From Antrihabitans cavernicola (GTDB lineage: Bacteria; Actinomycetota; Actinomycetes; Mycobacteriales; Mycobacteriaceae): a stretch of 64,000 nucleotides of DNA. The stretch lies in the NCBI RefSeq assembly GCF_008297975.1, contig NZ_VLNY01000003.1, forward strand, positions 186,001 to 250,000, read 5' to 3'. This document shows positions 26,826-35,055 of this stretch, in pieces. Within the stretch, counting starts at the first letter, position 1, and each line of letters starts with the position of its first letter. Below the pieces are notes generated by a model. It worked only from the letters and a program-made list of their open reading frames with translations. It was not told where the DNA came from and did no database searches. The translations under genes were made by a program, and so were the position numbers.

Positions 26826-26869
26826 GCGATCGGTACAGGTATTTATGGAATCATGTCTGTACCGATCGC
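26826..26869. promoter_or_regulatory. Perfect inverted repeat: candidate TetR operator
   Basis: GCGATCGGTACAG (26826-26838) and its exact reverse complement CTGTACCGATCGC (26857-26869) flank an 18-bp spacer. The spacer holds TATTTA (26840-26845) and the ATG of the ketoacyl synthase (26853). The left arm abuts the tetR -10-like TACAGT (26820-26825). Binding here would block both divergent promoters. Confidence 0.75.
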
Positions 26870-28094
26870 TTCAGAAACTAGATCCGCCGTGGTGACGGCC
26901 TTCGCCGCGACGACCTCGCTCGCCGACACGATCGGCGCTACTTGGGAGCGCCTCCTGCGGGGTGAGAGCGGAATCGGCGAGCTGACCGATCCGTTCGTCG
27001 CCGAATACGACCTGCCCGTCCGCATCGGCGGCAAGCTGAAGTCGCAACCGGCGGACGCGCTGACCCGCGTCGAACAGCGTCGACATTCGTTTGTCGAACA
27101 GATGGCCCTGGTGCTGGGGCGGCAGGTGTGGCATGCGGCCGGATCGCCCGAGGTGGACGGCGAACGGCTCGCCGTGGTGATCGGTACCGGTCTGGGCGGT
27201 GGTGATGCGCTGATCGCAGCGGTCGATGCGATGCGCGCGGGCGGCTACCGCAAGGTGTCGCCGATGGCTGTCCCGATGGTGATGCCGAACGGGCCCGCTG
27301 CCACGGTCGGACTCGAGCTCGGCGCGAAAGGCGGTGTGTTCGCGCCGGTGTCGGCCTGCTCGTCCGGCTCGGAGGCGATCGCGCACGCCTGGCGGCTGAT
27401 CGTGACCGGCGAGGCCGACGTGGTGGTCGCAGGCGGAGTCGAGGGCTACATTTCCGACGTGCCGATCGCCAGTTTCGCGATGATGCGCGCCATGAGCACG
27501 CGCAACGACGAGCCGCACCGTGCCTCTCGTCCGTTCGACAAGGACCGCGACGGGTTCGTTTTCGGCGAAGCGGGAGCGTTGCTGGTCTTCGAATCGGAAG
27601 CGCACGCGAAGGCTCGGGGCGCGACGATGCACGGGCGGGTGCTCGGCGCGGGCATCACCTCGGATGCATTCCATATCGTCGGCTCGGATCCCGACGGCGC
27701 GGGCGCCGCGCGGGCCATGCGCAAAGCGATCCAGACTGCCGGGTTGACGGCCCGCGACGTCGACCACATCGATGCGCATGCGACGTCGACGTCGATCGGT
27801 GATGCTTCCGAGGCGAACGCCATTTCCGCCGTGGCACCGCACGCCTCGATCTACGCGCCGAAGTCCGCTCTCGGCCATTCGATCGGTGCGGTCGGCGCGC
27901 TCGAGGCGATCCTGACAGTGCTCACCGTGCGCGACCAGGTGGTGCCGCCCACGCTGAATCTCGAGCAGCAGGATCCCGCGTTCGATCTCGACATCGTCTC
28001 CGGTGCTGCGCGCGAACAGCACATCGAGTTCGCGCTCAGCAATTCGTTCGGCTTCGGCGGGCACAACGTGGCGCTCGCGTTCGGGCGAGCCTGA
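26853..28094 (+). CDS. Beta-ketoacyl-ACP synthase (KAS II / FabF-KasA type)
   Basis: A 413-residue thiolase-fold condensing enzyme. The catalytic Cys lies in [10 protein letters not shown], the two His in [11 protein letters not shown] and [10 protein letters not shown], and the glycine-rich loop is [14 protein letters not shown]. These are complete, so it should elongate an acyl-ACP with malonyl-ACP. Its length matches KasA/KasB (about 416). Standing alone beside a divergent TetR rather than in a fabD-acpM-kasA operon suggests a regulated, accessory synthase. The ATG at 26853 has no ribosome-binding site but follows TATTTA by 7 nt. Codons 3-6 lie in the right arm of the operator. Confidence 0.9.
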   Translation: MSVPIASETRSAVVTAFAATTSLADTIGATWERLLRGESGIGELTDPFVAEYDLPVRIGGKLKSQPADALTRVEQRRHSFVEQMALVLGRQVWHAAGSPEVDGERLAVVIGTGLGGGDALIAAVDAMRAGGYRKVSPMAVPMVMPNGPAATVGLELGAKGGVFAPVSACSSGSEAIAHAWRLIVTGEADVVVAGGVEGYISDVPIASFAMMRAMSTRNDEPHRASRPFDKDRDGFVFGEAGALLVFESEAHAKARGATMHGRVLGAGITSDAFHIVGSDPDGAGAARAMRKAIQTAGLTARDVDHIDAHATSTSIGDASEANAISAVAPHASIYAPKSALGHSIGAVGALEAILTVLTVRDQVVPPTLNLEQQDPAFDLDIVSGAAREQHIEFALSNSFGFGGHNVALAFGRA

Positions 28095-28150
28095 CGTGCA
28101 GTCGACACGCTGACGCCCTGAAAGCCGAGGACCGACTGCTCTACGAGTTA

Positions 28151-28534
28151 CTAACCGTCGATCGTGTGGTGTGGCGACTCGATCGCGGGTGCCGAGGGCG
28201 CGATGGTTCCGTAGTTGTACGTGCGCGGCTCGTTCTTCTTGCGCGGCGGCCGATCGTTGGCGATCAAGACGGCGATCCATGGCAACGGAACGGACGCCGC
28301 GATGATGAGGATGGAAACGAGCGGATTCTCGAAAGCGCTGTACGCCACTGCCGCAAGGATCAACGCGGGGATGCGGAAAGACATGATGATCGTGTACTTC
28401 TTCACCCGGGCTCGGTGCTGTTCTTCCACCGATTGCGCTGCCGCGGTGATGACCGCCGGGCGTCCTGGAGATCCGCTTTCGACGGGCTCTCGGAAAAAAC
28501 CTACGGGCCGTCCAGGCCCTGCACTGCGTGCCAT
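28151..28534 (-). CDS. DUF3099 small membrane protein
   Basis: A 127-residue protein with two adjacent transmembrane helices (IPALILAAVAYSAF, then NPLVSILIIAASVPLPWIAVLIA) and a conserved NDRPPRKKNEPRTYNYG tail, the marks of the DUF3099 family. The N-terminal segment before the membrane is cytoplasmic by the positive-inside rule. GGAGG lies only 1 nt before the ATG, so the start is not certain, but no upstream start codon exists close by. It is divergent from the DUF3039 gene. The function is unknown; in M. tuberculosis the same pair sits beside sigB. Confidence 0.75.
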   Translation of the reverse strand: MARSAGPGRPVGFFREPVESGSPGRPAVITAAAQSVEEQHRARVKKYTIIMSFRIPALILAAVAYSAFENPLVSILIIAASVPLPWIAVLIANDRPPRKKNEPRTYNYGTIAPSAPAIESPHHTIDG

Positions 28535-28629
28535 ACCTCCACTGTTGCACTCCTGCCGATCAAATGCACACGTCGCAGAACATCGAGATGCAAAGCACGC
28601 GGACAACGCCGATACGGCATCATGGATAC

Positions 28630-28866
28630 GTGAGTACCGACACCAAAATCCGCCCGGAAACCACGACCGACGAGACCACCCAGGACGACACGCCCAAGTT
28701 CTTCCACTACGTCAAGAAGAACAAGATCGCCGAAAGCGCGGTGATGGGGACCCACGTCGTCGCCTTGTGCGGTGAAGTGTTCCCGGTGACCAAGTCGGCG
28801 AAGCCCGGTTCGCCCGTGTGCCCGGAATGCAAGAAAGTCTACGAAGGATTGCGCAAGGGCGACTGA
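28630..28866 (+). CDS. DUF3039 zinc-ribbon-like small protein
   Basis: A 78-residue acidic-to-basic protein. Cysteines occur in VVALCGEVFPV and the C-terminal SPVCPECKKVYEGL, a probable zinc-ribbon arrangement, and the family is DUF3039. GTG at 28630 is chosen; an ATG at 28623 is in another frame. Its last 28 bp overlap the 3' end of the convergent YihY gene. The function is unknown. It is conserved in actinobacteria next to the DUF3099 gene. Confidence 0.8.
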   Translation: MSTDTKIRPETTTDETTQDDTPKFFHYVKKNKIAESAVMGTHVVALCGEVFPVTKSAKPGSPVCPECKKVYEGLRKGD

Positions 28867-30011
28867 GTTCGCCGTCTCGACGGCACATCGTCTTCCAGCG
28901 ACGGTGTGGGCGTCTTGCGGCGCAGCGGCACGGTCGGGTTGTTGTCGTCGGCGTCGTCGGAATCGCTGCGCGCCACCGAGCGCACCCGGTCACCGATGCG
29001 GATGGGTCCGGTTGCAAGTTTGCGGCCGATGTTCGCCACCGGTGCGGTGATCGCCTGGCCGTCTTCGCTGGCCAGCCATTCCCGCATCTGATCGATCCGC
29101 GTCGCACGCGCGGGCCAGAATTCCTGAATCGTCGCGTTGAACTCCGCGCCGAGGATCACGGCGAAGCCGAGGAAGAACGTGAAGAGCAGAAACGCGATGG
29201 GGGTCGCGAGTGCTCCGTAACTGACACCGGTCTTCGCCACCCAGCTCAGATACATCCGCAGCACCGTGCTGGCGCACATGAAGAACACACCGGCCACCAG
29301 GGCGCCGCCCAGCAGGCGGTGCCACGGCAACGACTTGTGCAGCGCCAGCTTGTAGAGGGTGGTCAGTCCGATGATCAGCAGCAGCCCAACACCGGGGTAG
29401 TAGAAGAAGTCGAGCAGCTGCGATCCCACGGCGACCCAGGACTCGGGCAACGCACGACCGATCACGGTCGGGCCCAGGGCGACGAGTGGCAGGATGAAGA
29501 CCGCGAGGATGAGAAACATCACATAGACGAGCAACGCGAATATGCGTTGCCACACCGGGTTTCTGGCGTCCTTCTGGCCGTGGGCCTCCACGATGGAGTC
29601 GACGAACGTGGAGATCGCCGACGAGCCGGCCCACAGCGACAACACGAAGCCGACCGAGACGATTTCGCCACGCCCGCGCTGCAGGACATCGTGCACGGTG
29701 GGCTCGATCAATTGGTCGACCACGCTGGAGCTGAAGGCATCGCGGCTGAAGGTGATGATCTTGCGCTGAATGATGTCGACCGTGTCCGGCCCGAACCAGG
29801 TCCCCACGTAACCGAGGCAGCCCAGCAGACCCAGCAACAGCGGCGGCAGGGACAGCGTCTGCCAGAAGGCGGCGGTCGCCGATTTGCCGAAAATGGAGTC
29901 CGACCAGGCCTTGGCAAGGGTTCTGCAGATGACCTGCCAGATCTTTCGCACCATCGACACGTGCTTCGGCGATACGTCTGGCGCGTTCTCTGCGCCCGGT
30001 GTTTCGCTCAT
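28839..30011 (-). CDS. YihY/virulence factor BrkB-family membrane protein
   Basis: A 390-residue integral membrane protein with six predicted helices. Examples are LSLPPLLLGLLGCLGYVGTW, IVSVGFVLSLWAGSSAIST, IFALLVYVMFLILAVFILPL and PIAFLLFTFFLGFAVILGAE. This is the UPF0761/YihY core. The last 80 residues are a hydrophilic, Ser/Asp/Arg-rich tail. The start at 30011 has a GGGA site. It is homologous to the M. tuberculosis Rv2707-type protein near sigB. Older annotations as ribonuclease BN are not supported by its sequence. It is divergent from the SF2 helicase. Confidence 0.85.
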   Translation of the reverse strand: MSETPGAENAPDVSPKHVSMVRKIWQVICRTLAKAWSDSIFGKSATAAFWQTLSLPPLLLGLLGCLGYVGTWFGPDTVDIIQRKIITFSRDAFSSSVVDQLIEPTVHDVLQRGRGEIVSVGFVLSLWAGSSAISTFVDSIVEAHGQKDARNPVWQRIFALLVYVMFLILAVFILPLVALGPTVIGRALPESWVAVGSQLLDFFYYPGVGLLLIIGLTTLYKLALHKSLPWHRLLGGALVAGVFFMCASTVLRMYLSWVAKTGVSYGALATPIAFLLFTFFLGFAVILGAEFNATIQEFWPARATRIDQMREWLASEDGQAITAPVANIGRKLATGPIRIGDRVRSVARSDSDDADDNNPTVPLRRKTPTPSLEDDVPSRRRTQSPLRNPS

Positions 30012-30185
30012 GGTGGTTCCCAGCATTCCTGACAACGTGTCGCGCCGCCTGCTGTCAAGGGTCGTGTCGCGAAACTTCGATGTGTCGAGTCTGCCACCCT
30101 TTGCGCCTCGCGGAGAGTGTCGCCGCGAGCAGTTAAGCTCGTTCGGCAATCCGATAGCTGTAGCGAAACGAGCAAGAGGGGGATC

Positions 30186-31922
30186 GTGCCGGGCGAGGTT
30201 CAGGAGCACACCGTGACGCAGGTCTCGGGAGCGGCCGGCTCGCTCCGTACCTGGCAGCGGCGGGCGCTGACGAAGTACTTGGCGAGCAAACCGCGCGATT
30301 TTCTCGCGGTGGCGACGCCCGGCGCGGGCAAGACGACCTTCGCGCTGCGCGTGGCGGCAGAGCTCCTCGCCGATCGCACCGTCGATCAGATCACCGTCGT
30401 CGCGCCCACCGAACACTTGAAACACCAGTGGTCGCAGGCGGCAGCGCGTGTCGGGATTTCGTTGGATTCGCGATTCTCCAACTCGACCGGTCAAACCTCG
30501 TCGGACTACCACGGTGTCGTCGTCACGTACGCGCAGATCGCGTCGCATCCCTTCAAGCACCGGGTTCGTACCGAGAACCGACGCACGCTGGTGATCCTCG
30601 ACGAGATCCACCACGGCGGCGACGCGAAGAGCTGGGGCGAGGCGGTGCGCGAGGCCTTCGACGGTGCGACCCGTCGCCTCGCCCTGACCGGCACGCCGTT
30701 CCGCAGCGACGACAGCGCAATCCCGTTCGTCACCTACGAACCCGACAGCGAGGGCCTGCCGCGCTCCAAGGCGGATCACTCCTACGGCTACGCCGATGCC
30801 CTCGCCGACGGCGTGGTGCGGCCGGTGGTGTTTCTCGCTTACTCCGGTGAGGCCCGCTGGCGCGACAGTGCGGGCGAGGAGTACACGGCACGGCTGGGGG
30901 AGCCGCTGAGTGCCGAGCACACCGCTCGGGCCTGGCGCACAGCACTCGATCCCAACGGTGACTGGATTCCTGCGGTTCTGCACGCCGCAGACACCCGCCT
31001 CGGCCAGCTACGCGCAGGCGGTGTTCCCGATGCGGGCGGTCTGGTGATCGCGACGGATCAAACCACCGCCCGTGCCTACGCCGACCTGTTGGAGACCTTG
31101 CACGGCGAACGTCCGGCTCTGGTTCTCTCCGACGACCCGCTGTCGTCGCAACGCATTTCGGAGTTCTCGTCGAACACCCAGAAATGGATGGTCGCGGTGC
31201 GCATGGTGTCCGAGGGCGTGGACGTTCCCCGGCTCGCTGTCGGCGTCTATGCCACGAGTGCTTCGACGCCGCTGTACTTCGCCCAGGCGATCGGACGGTT
31301 CGTGCGTGCCCGCCGGACCGGTGAGACGGCAAGCGTGTTCCTTCCGTCGGTGCCGGTGCTGCTCGACCTCGCGAGCCAGCTGGAACGGCAACGCGACCAC
31401 ATCCTCGGCAAGCCGCATCGCGAGAAAGACGGCTTCGACGACGATCTGCTGGCCGACGCCAACAAGCAGAAGGACGAGCCGGGCGAGGACGAGAACGCCT
31501 ACACATCGCTGGGGGCGGACGCCGAGCTGGATCAGGTGATCTACGACGGTTCTTCGTTCGGCACAGCCACCTTCGCGGGCAGCGACGAGGAAGCCGACTA
31601 TCTCGGCTTGCCAGGTCTGCTCGACGCCGACCAGATGCGTGCCTTGCTGCGCGATCGGCAGAGCAAGCAGATCGAGGAACGTACGGCGGTCGGGCAGAAC
31701 CAGGTGCGCCCACAGGCTGTCGCGGAACGCGCCGCGACAGCGGACCGACTGGCCGAGCTACGACGTGAACTCAACGGCCTCGTCGCCATGCATCACCATC
31801 GCACCGGCAAGCCGCACGGCGTGATTCACGGGGACCTGCGCAGGGAATGCGGTGGACCACCGACGGCGGTGGCAACCGCGGAGCAGCTGACCGATCGCAT
31901 CGCGTCGCTGCGGCGCTTCTGA
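30186..31922 (+). CDS. SF2 DEAD/DEAH-box helicase (XPB/SSL2-like)
   Basis: A 578-residue superfamily 2 helicase. Motif I ATPGAGKT is at residues 43-50, DEIH at 139-142, LTGTPFRSD is motif III, and the helicase C lobe contains RMVSEGVDVPR and QAIGRFVRAR (motif VI). A Glu/Asp-rich segment and a charged C-terminal coiled region follow the core. The domain layout suggests a DNA translocase or repair ATPase, but the exact role is not known. GTG at 30186 follows GAGGGGG by about 5 nt. The gene ends before a strong 10-bp hairpin. Confidence 0.88.
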   Translation: MPGEVQEHTVTQVSGAAGSLRTWQRRALTKYLASKPRDFLAVATPGAGKTTFALRVAAELLADRTVDQITVVAPTEHLKHQWSQAAARVGISLDSRFSNSTGQTSSDYHGVVVTYAQIASHPFKHRVRTENRRTLVILDEIHHGGDAKSWGEAVREAFDGATRRLALTGTPFRSDDSAIPFVTYEPDSEGLPRSKADHSYGYADALADGVVRPVVFLAYSGEARWRDSAGEEYTARLGEPLSAEHTARAWRTALDPNGDWIPAVLHAADTRLGQLRAGGVPDAGGLVIATDQTTARAYADLLETLHGERPALVLSDDPLSSQRISEFSSNTQKWMVAVRMVSEGVDVPRLAVGVYATSASTPLYFAQAIGRFVRARRTGETASVFLPSVPVLLDLASQLERQRDHILGKPHREKDGFDDDLLADANKQKDEPGEDENAYTSLGADAELDQVIYDGSSFGTATFAGSDEEADYLGLPGLLDADQMRALLRDRQSKQIEERTAVGQNQVRPQAVAERAATADRLAELRRELNGLVAMHHHRTGKPHGVIHGDLRRECGGPPTAVATAEQLTDRIASLRRF

Positions 31923-31940
31923 CCTCGCTCGAAGAACGCA

Positions 31941-31970
31941 ACAGCGGGTGACCCGAAGGCCACCCGCTGT
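31941..31970. terminator. Bidirectional hairpin terminator
   Basis: ACAGCGGGTG (31941-31950) and CACCCGCTGT (31961-31970) form a perfect 10-bp stem with a 10-nt loop. It lies between the stops of the convergent helicase (31922) and DUF7455 (31997) genes. It has no T tract, as is usual in actinobacteria. Confidence 0.75.
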
Positions 31971-31996
31971 GGGAAACGATTGCACTTGGCGAAGGA

Positions 31997-32191
31997 CTAG
32001 CCGACCGGTACCGGCTCGGACTCGATCGTCGCATCGAGCTCACGAAGACGATCGGCGTGCTCGTTCGCGTGGTGCTGGCAGAACAGGAGTTCGCCTCCTG
32101 TGGACAGCACTGCGCGGACCTTGGCAGCGGCTCCACAACGATCACAGCGATCGGCTGCTGTCAGCGTGCTGCTTGTCAGAGTTCCTGGCAT
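31997..32191 (-). CDS. DUF7455 small zinc-ribbon-like protein
   Basis: A 64-residue protein with a CDRC pair followed by ELLFCQHHANEH, a probable Cys2-Cys/His zinc site. This pattern is typical of the small DUF7455 family of actinobacteria. GGAGGA lies 4 nt before the ATG at 32191; seven codons further upstream are open but have no start support. The role is unknown. It is divergent from the DUF952 gene. Confidence 0.75.
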   Translation of the reverse strand: MPGTLTSSTLTAADRCDRCGAAAKVRAVLSTGGELLFCQHHANEHADRLRELDATIESEPVPVG

Positions 32192-32310
32192 GACTCCTCC
32201 GTCCTGGCTCACGGCTTGCGCCGATTGCCTGGGCCTGTCCTCCGCAACTTGTTTGGTGCGGTAGATCTACTCTGTCAGACGTTTGGAGGACGCAAGTTGT
32301 TCCCTTGGGC

Positions 32311-32339
32311 GTTTCATTGTGTTGTCACTAACACGAAAC
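32311..32339. promoter_or_regulatory. Interrupted inverted repeat upstream of the DUF952 gene
   Basis: GTTTC-att-GTGTT (32311-32323) pairs with AACAC-GAAAC (32330-32339), with a 6-nt loop. It lies in the 184-bp divergent region between the DUF7455 and DUF952 genes, 37 bp before the DUF952 start. It may be an operator; no regulator is suggested nearby. Confidence 0.35.
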
Positions 32340-32375
32340 ACGCCCGATTCACGGCCTGTGAGGAGAATTACCATC

Positions 32376-32726
32376 GTGAGCTTTGCGCAAACACTGGTGC
32401 ATATGTGCAGCTCCGACGAGTGGTCGGCCGCACAGCGTTTCGGTGAGTGCCGACCCCCGTCGCTGGCCACCGATGGCTTCGTGCACCTGTCGACACCCGC
32501 CCAGGTTCAGCTACCGGCGAACAGGCTTTTTGCGGGCCGTCGCGACATCGTGGTGTTGCGGGTCGATCCGGACTTACTGGACGCCGAGATCAAGTGGGAA
32601 CCGGGAGTTCCGTCGGATCCGGCGTCGATGCTTTTTCCACACCTGTACGGGCCGCTTCCGGTGGCCGCGGTGATCGATGTCGTCGACTATCTGCCGGGCG
32701 ACGACGGCGTGTTCGCGCCGATGTAG
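32376..32726 (+). CDS. DUF952 family protein
   Basis: A 116-residue small protein of the DUF952 family. The family segment is DGFVHLSTPAQVQLPANRLF, with LRVDPDLLDAEIKWEPG and FPHLYGPLPVAAV downstream. GTG at 32376 is preceded by AGGAGA. The family fold is related to ADP-ribosyl-type enzymes (my recollection), but its biochemical role is not established. It begins the accessory region between the sigB-linked and sigA-linked cores. Confidence 0.8.
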   Translation: MSFAQTLVHMCSSDEWSAAQRFGECRPPSLATDGFVHLSTPAQVQLPANRLFAGRRDIVVLRVDPDLLDAEIKWEPGVPSDPASMLFPHLYGPLPVAAVIDVVDYLPGDDGVFAPM

Positions 32727-32795
32727 AGAAATGACGGCTGGTTCCGTCCTCTGCACGATGGCGCCGAATCGGGGCCCCGACGTAAGGACCTTTCC

Positions 32796-33149
32796 GTGAA
32801 GTACATGATCCTGATCTACGGCAATCGTGAAAGTTGGAGCGCGATGGACGCCGACTCGTTCCGAAAGCTGATGTCCGCACACGAGGCCCTGCGCGCGGAA
32901 CTCGAAGCGTCTGGCGAATTCGTCGACACCAACGAATTGCCGATCGACGGTGCGAAAATCGTGCGAAACAAGGGCGGTGTTGCCGAGGTGACCGACGGAC
33001 CGTTCGTGGAGGTCAAGGAAATCGTCGCCGGCTACTACATCGTCGAATGCCCGAGTATGGATCGGGCGACAGAGATTGCGGGAAAGCTGTCCGAGGCGGA
33101 ATTCGGACTGGTCGAGGTCCGTCGGATGACGTCGCAGCCGGATCACTGA
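32796..33149 (+). CDS. YCII/DGPF-domain protein, ECF42 partner
   Basis: A 117-residue YciI-like protein. It has the MKYMILIYGNRESW start, the characteristic TDGPFVEVKEIVAGYYIVEC (DGPF motif) and a C-terminal VEVRRM. Such DGPF proteins regularly accompany ECF42-type sigma factors, and here the sigma gene starts 1 bp after its stop. GTG at 32796 follows AAGGA. A catalytic or sensor role has not been shown. Confidence 0.9.
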   Translation: MKYMILIYGNRESWSAMDADSFRKLMSAHEALRAELEASGEFVDTNELPIDGAKIVRNKGGVAEVTDGPFVEVKEIVAGYYIVECPSMDRATEIAGKLSEAEFGLVEVRRMTSQPDH

Positions 33150-33150
33150 C

Positions 33151-34401
33151 ATGGCGGCCGGCACGGAGGTGGAGCGGGTGCTGCGGCGCTCGACTCCCCA
33201 CGTGCTCGGCGCGCTCGTGCGGCGCAGCGGTGATTTCGAGATGTGCGAGGACGCGGTGCAGGAGGCGACCCTTGCCGCCTACGCCAACTGGCCCGACACC
33301 GGCATCCCAGACGACCCGACGGCCTGGTTGATCAGGGTTGCGCACCGCAAGCTCATCGACGCGCTGCGCAGCGATCTCGCCCGGGTTCGCCGGGAGACGC
33401 AGGACGCCGAACTGTCGTTGCGCGAGCTCGCGGCAACCGATCCCATCGGTGACCTGGACCGAGACGACACGCTCACCCTCCTGTTTCTCTGCTGCCACCC
33501 GTCGCTGACACCCGCATCGCAAGTTGCGCTCACGCTCAGAGCTGTGGGCGGTCTCACGACTGCGGAGATCGCGCGGGCGTTCTTGGTCGGCGAGGCGAGC
33601 ATGGCGCAACGCATCACGCGAGCGAAAGAAAAGATCAGGCGATCGGGGCAGCAATTCGCGATGCCACCCGCGGGGGAGCGCAATGATCGGCTCCGCGCTG
33701 TGGAGCACGTGCTCTACCTGGTGTTCAACGAGGGCTACGTGGCCAGCTCCGGTTCCGGGCAACGCGGTGAGCTGGCCACGGAAGGAATCCGACTTGCGCG
33801 ACTTCTGGTCGCGGCGGCACCTGGCGACGGTGAGGCGGCGGGTCTGCTTGCGTTGATGCTCCTGCTGGATTCGCGCCGGGCTGCCCGCACCCGCCCCGAC
33901 GACTCCCTGATCTCGCTGGCCGAACAGGACAGGCAGCTCTGGGACCGCGATGCGATTGCCGAGGGCGTCGCGCTGATCACCGACAGCCTGGCCCGATTAC
34001 CGCTCGGGCCGTATCAGGTGCAGGCAGCCATCGCTGCGTTGCACGCGGAGGCGCCGAGCAGCGAGGAGACGGACTGGGCGCAAATTCTGGTGCTCTACGA
34101 GGTGCTCGAGGCCATCGCACCCAATCCGATGGCGTCGCTGGGCCACGCGGTCGCGGTGGCGATGTTGCGCGGCCCGGATGCCGGTCTGCAGAAGCTCGCC
34201 CTGCTCGACGACGATCACCGGCTCGTCGCGAATCACCGCTTGCATGCCGTGCGTGCGCATTTTCTCGAGCTGCTCGGTGACGACGCCGTAGCGCGGTCCG
34301 GCTACCTCGCGGCAGCGGACCTCACCGAAAGCGAACCGGAGAAGGCGTACCTGCGTGATCGTGCGGCGCGCCTGCACTCCGTTCCGCGCGCCGATCGATA
34401 G
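33151..34401 (+). CDS. ECF42-like RNA polymerase sigma factor
   Basis: A 416-residue ECF sigma factor. The region 2 segment is EDAVQEATLAAYANWPDTG with IRVAHRKLIDALR, and region 4 lies around residues 120-155 (LTTAEIARAFLVGEASMAQRI). A long C-terminal TPR-like helical extension (residues 180-416, the DUF6596 type) replaces an anti-sigma factor. The extension is characteristic of ECF42 sigma factors, whose activity depends on it. It forms an operon with the DGPF protein. Its trigger and regulon are unknown. No auto-regulated promoter was identified. Confidence 0.9.
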   Translation: MAAGTEVERVLRRSTPHVLGALVRRSGDFEMCEDAVQEATLAAYANWPDTGIPDDPTAWLIRVAHRKLIDALRSDLARVRRETQDAELSLRELAATDPIGDLDRDDTLTLLFLCCHPSLTPASQVALTLRAVGGLTTAEIARAFLVGEASMAQRITRAKEKIRRSGQQFAMPPAGERNDRLRAVEHVLYLVFNEGYVASSGSGQRGELATEGIRLARLLVAAAPGDGEAAGLLALMLLLDSRRAARTRPDDSLISLAEQDRQLWDRDAIAEGVALITDSLARLPLGPYQVQAAIAALHAEAPSSEETDWAQILVLYEVLEAIAPNPMASLGHAVAVAMLRGPDAGLQKLALLDDDHRLVANHRLHAVRAHFLELLGDDAVARSGYLAAADLTESEPEKAYLRDRAARLHSVPRADR

Positions 34402-34404
34402 TCG

Positions 34405-35055
34405 TCACGGCTGATTGTCCATGCCCTGCGCCACGATCGCGGCTTGCACTCGCGAACGCACGTCCAGCTTGGTGAGCACGCGCGACACGTGAGTCTTCAC
34501 AGTTGCTTCGCCGATGAACAATCGCGCGCCGATCTGTGCGTTGGATAAACCGTCGCCCACACACGTCAACACCTCCCGTTCGCGTTCGGTGAGGGTGTCG
34601 AGCCCGGCGGGCTGCACGGCCGGGTGCGATGCGGTCGCGGCGAATGCGTCGATCAAGGTCCGGGTGACCTGTGGCGCCAACACACCCTCACCTGCAGCGA
34701 CGGCACGCACCGCATCGACCAGTGCGTCGGCCGACGCCGACTTGAGCAGGAACCCCGATGCGCCGGCGCGGAGCGCGCGGAACACGTATTCGTCGATGTC
34801 GAAGGTTGTCAGGATCAGGACCCGAGCGTCGCCGTCTGCGGTGATGCGTTCGGTGGCCGCGATGCCGTCCAGCCCGGGCATGCGCACATCCATCAGCACC
34901 ACGTCGGGCCGCAACGCGATGGTTTGCGCGATTGCGATGTCGCCGTCGGCAGCCTCGCCGATCACCTCGATGCCGTCGGCGTTGCCGAGGATGAGTCGTA
35001 GGCCGGATCGGATGGCGGCGTGATCGTCGGCGATCAGCACTCGAACGGGAGTCAC
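34405..35055 (-). CDS. NarL/LuxR-type response regulator
   Basis: A 216-residue response regulator. The receiver domain has acidic residues in LIADDHAAIRSG, the phospho-acceptor Asp in VVLMDVRMPG, and Lys in GFLLKSASAD. The C-terminal LuxR HTH is LTEREREVLTCVGDGLSNAQ onward with GEATVKTHVSRVLTKL. The GTG start overlaps the histidine kinase stop (TGA) by 3 bp on the minus strand. It is convergent with the ECF sigma gene, with 3 bp between them. The target genes are unknown. Confidence 0.92.
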   Translation of the reverse strand: MTPVRVLIADDHAAIRSGLRLILGNADGIEVIGEAADGDIAIAQTIALRPDVVLMDVRMPGLDGIAATERITADGDARVLILTTFDIDEYVFRALRAGASGFLLKSASADALVDAVRAVAAGEGVLAPQVTRTLIDAFAATASHPAVQPAGLDTLTEREREVLTCVGDGLSNAQIGARLFIGEATVKTHVSRVLTKLDVRSRVQAAIVAQGMDNQP

